DNA of 6,631 bases, taken from Pseudarthrobacter sp. (lineage in GTDB: Bacteria; Actinomycetota; Actinomycetes; Actinomycetales; Micrococcaceae). This document shows, piece by piece, positions 6,113-6,631 of this stretch. A program made the position numbers and the translations under genes. The stretch's first letter is position 1, and every line of letters starts with the position of its first letter. The notes under the pieces are model-generated. The model ran no database searches and had not been told where the DNA came from. It saw only the letters and a program-made list of their open reading frames with translations. The stretch lies in NCBI GenBank assembly GCA_013362385.1, contig JABFWC010000407.1, positions 1 to 6,631 of the forward strand, written 5' to 3'.

Positions 6113-6162
6113 GGTTACGCCCCCGGAGAGCCTGCTGCTGCAGGTTCTCCGGGGGCGTAACC
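6113..6162. terminator. Long perfect hairpin between convergent genes
   Basis: GGTTACGCCCCCGGAGA (6113-6129) is perfectly complementary to TCTCCGGGGGCGTAACC (6146-6162). The inner bases extend the stem by a G-T wobble and CCTGC/GCAGG to about 23 bp around a TGCT tetraloop. It lies 11 bases after the permease stop and touches the stop codon of the minus-strand gene, as expected of a bidirectional terminator. There is no T-run on either side, a form that is common in high-GC actinobacteria. Confidence 0.85.
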
Positions 6163-6630
6163 TCAGCTGCTGCCGAGGTTCTTTTCCTTCAGCCAAGCCG
6201 CCGCGGCGTCCCGGGGGCTTTGTTTGGCATCCCCGGAAACTTTGTCATTAAGATGCATCAGGTCCTCCGTCGTGAGGACCCGCGAAATCTTGTTGAGGAT
6301 GTCCTTGGCTTTGCTGCCCACCCGGTCGCTGCGGATCAGAGGCAAAACCTGCTGGGCCGCGAAGTTGTTCTTGGGATCTTCAAGGGCGGTCAGATTGTTG
6401 CCGGCAATCAGCGGTGACGTGCTGAAGATGTCCGCCGCTTGGATCCTGTCATCCAGCAGTGCCCGGAGGGTCACGGGGCCGCCCCCATCGCTGAAGGGGA
6501 CAAACTCCTTCGGGACACACCCGTAGTTCGCCTTAAGTCCGGGAGGGCCCTGGGGCCTTCCCTGTGCCTCCGGCGGCATCCCCAGCGCAAGCCCGTCGCA
6601 AACCTTCCCCAGATCCTCGAGGGTTTTCAG
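6163..6630 (-). CDS. Glycine betaine/osmoprotectant ABC transporter substrate-binding protein (5' end off window)
   Basis: The C-terminal 155 residues are visible. The frame stays open through the right edge, so the start and any lipoprotein signal lie outside. The protein resembles the ProX/OpuC-type binding proteins (OpuAC, PF04069) that capture glycine betaine, choline or carnitine outside the membrane and hand them to an ABC importer under osmotic stress. Recognisable segments are LKTLEDLGKVCDGLALGMPPE, GLKANYGCVPKEFVPFSDGG, ALLDDRIQAADIFSTSPLI, LEDPKNNFAAQQVLPLIRSD and the C-terminal LTTEDLMHLNDKVS with AAAAWLKEKNL. The internal Met at 6579 is not the true start, because family-conserved residues continue upstream of it. 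It runs convergent to the permease, and only the hairpin separates their stop codons. It is an ordinary housekeeping transporter with no visible link to metal resistance. The ligand cannot be told from this part. Confidence 0.88.
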   Translation of the reverse strand: MKTLEDLGKVCDGLALGMPPEAQGRPQGPPGLKANYGCVPKEFVPFSDGGGPVTLRALLDDRIQAADIFSTSPLIAGNNLTALEDPKNNFAAQQVLPLIRSDRVGSKAKDILNKISRVLTTEDLMHLNDKVSGDAKQSPRDAAAAWLKEKNLGSS

Positions 6631-6631
6631 C

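Noticed and set aside
6004..6417. A plus-strand open frame running through the hairpin into the osmoprotectant gene
   Set aside because: It starts inside the second YHS domain in another frame, crosses the terminator and is antisense to a recognised gene.
1..6631. Transposase, CRISPR array, tRNA or attachment site
   Set aside because: I looked for these as signs of a mobile island but saw no transposase-like protein, no spaced direct repeats, no tRNA-like fold and no matching terminal repeats in the window.

Overview
The window is GC-rich throughout and has the codon use and dense gene packing (ATGA, GTGA and TGATG overlaps) of a high-GC actinobacterium. An Arthrobacter-like soil organism is my best guess, made from family resemblance only, with no database search. 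It reads as the downstream part of a mercury/heavy-metal resistance region that runs into ordinary transport genes.

Left part (1-1801): the first 68 bases are the 3' end of a mercuric reductase gene (merA), recognised by its vicinal-cysteine tail (SCCAS). It is followed on the same strand by a MerA-like class I flavoprotein disulfide reductase (113-1478). That gene is broken by an apparent one-base insertion near 590-594. A thioredoxin (1475-1801) overlaps it, and its active site reads CGPW instead of CGPC. Together they look like a mercury-detoxification and thiol-redox operon, but both redox genes downstream of merA carry a defect or an unusual substitution.

Middle part (2011-4276): after a 209-base gap with a weak promoter-like element and two hairpins comes a tight three-gene unit. 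It holds a HAD hydrolase of the L-2-haloacid dehalogenase type, a tandem DUF427 protein, and an alpha/beta hydrolase with an Asp nucleophile (haloalkane dehalogenase/epoxide hydrolase type). Two enzymes from dehalogenase-type families in one operon suggest a small-molecule detoxification or catabolic unit, but neither substrate can be read from sequence.

Right part (4277-6631): a 307-base leader with two possible small ORFs and a 10-bp hairpin precedes a 505-residue COG0701/PF03773-type permease fused to two C-terminal YHS metal-binding domains. This is probably a heavy-metal exporter or handler. The permease ends at a very long hairpin (6113-6162), which separates it from a convergent, edge-truncated gene for the substrate-binding protein of a glycine betaine/osmoprotectant ABC transporter. 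That gene looks like host background and may mark the edge of the metal-resistance segment.
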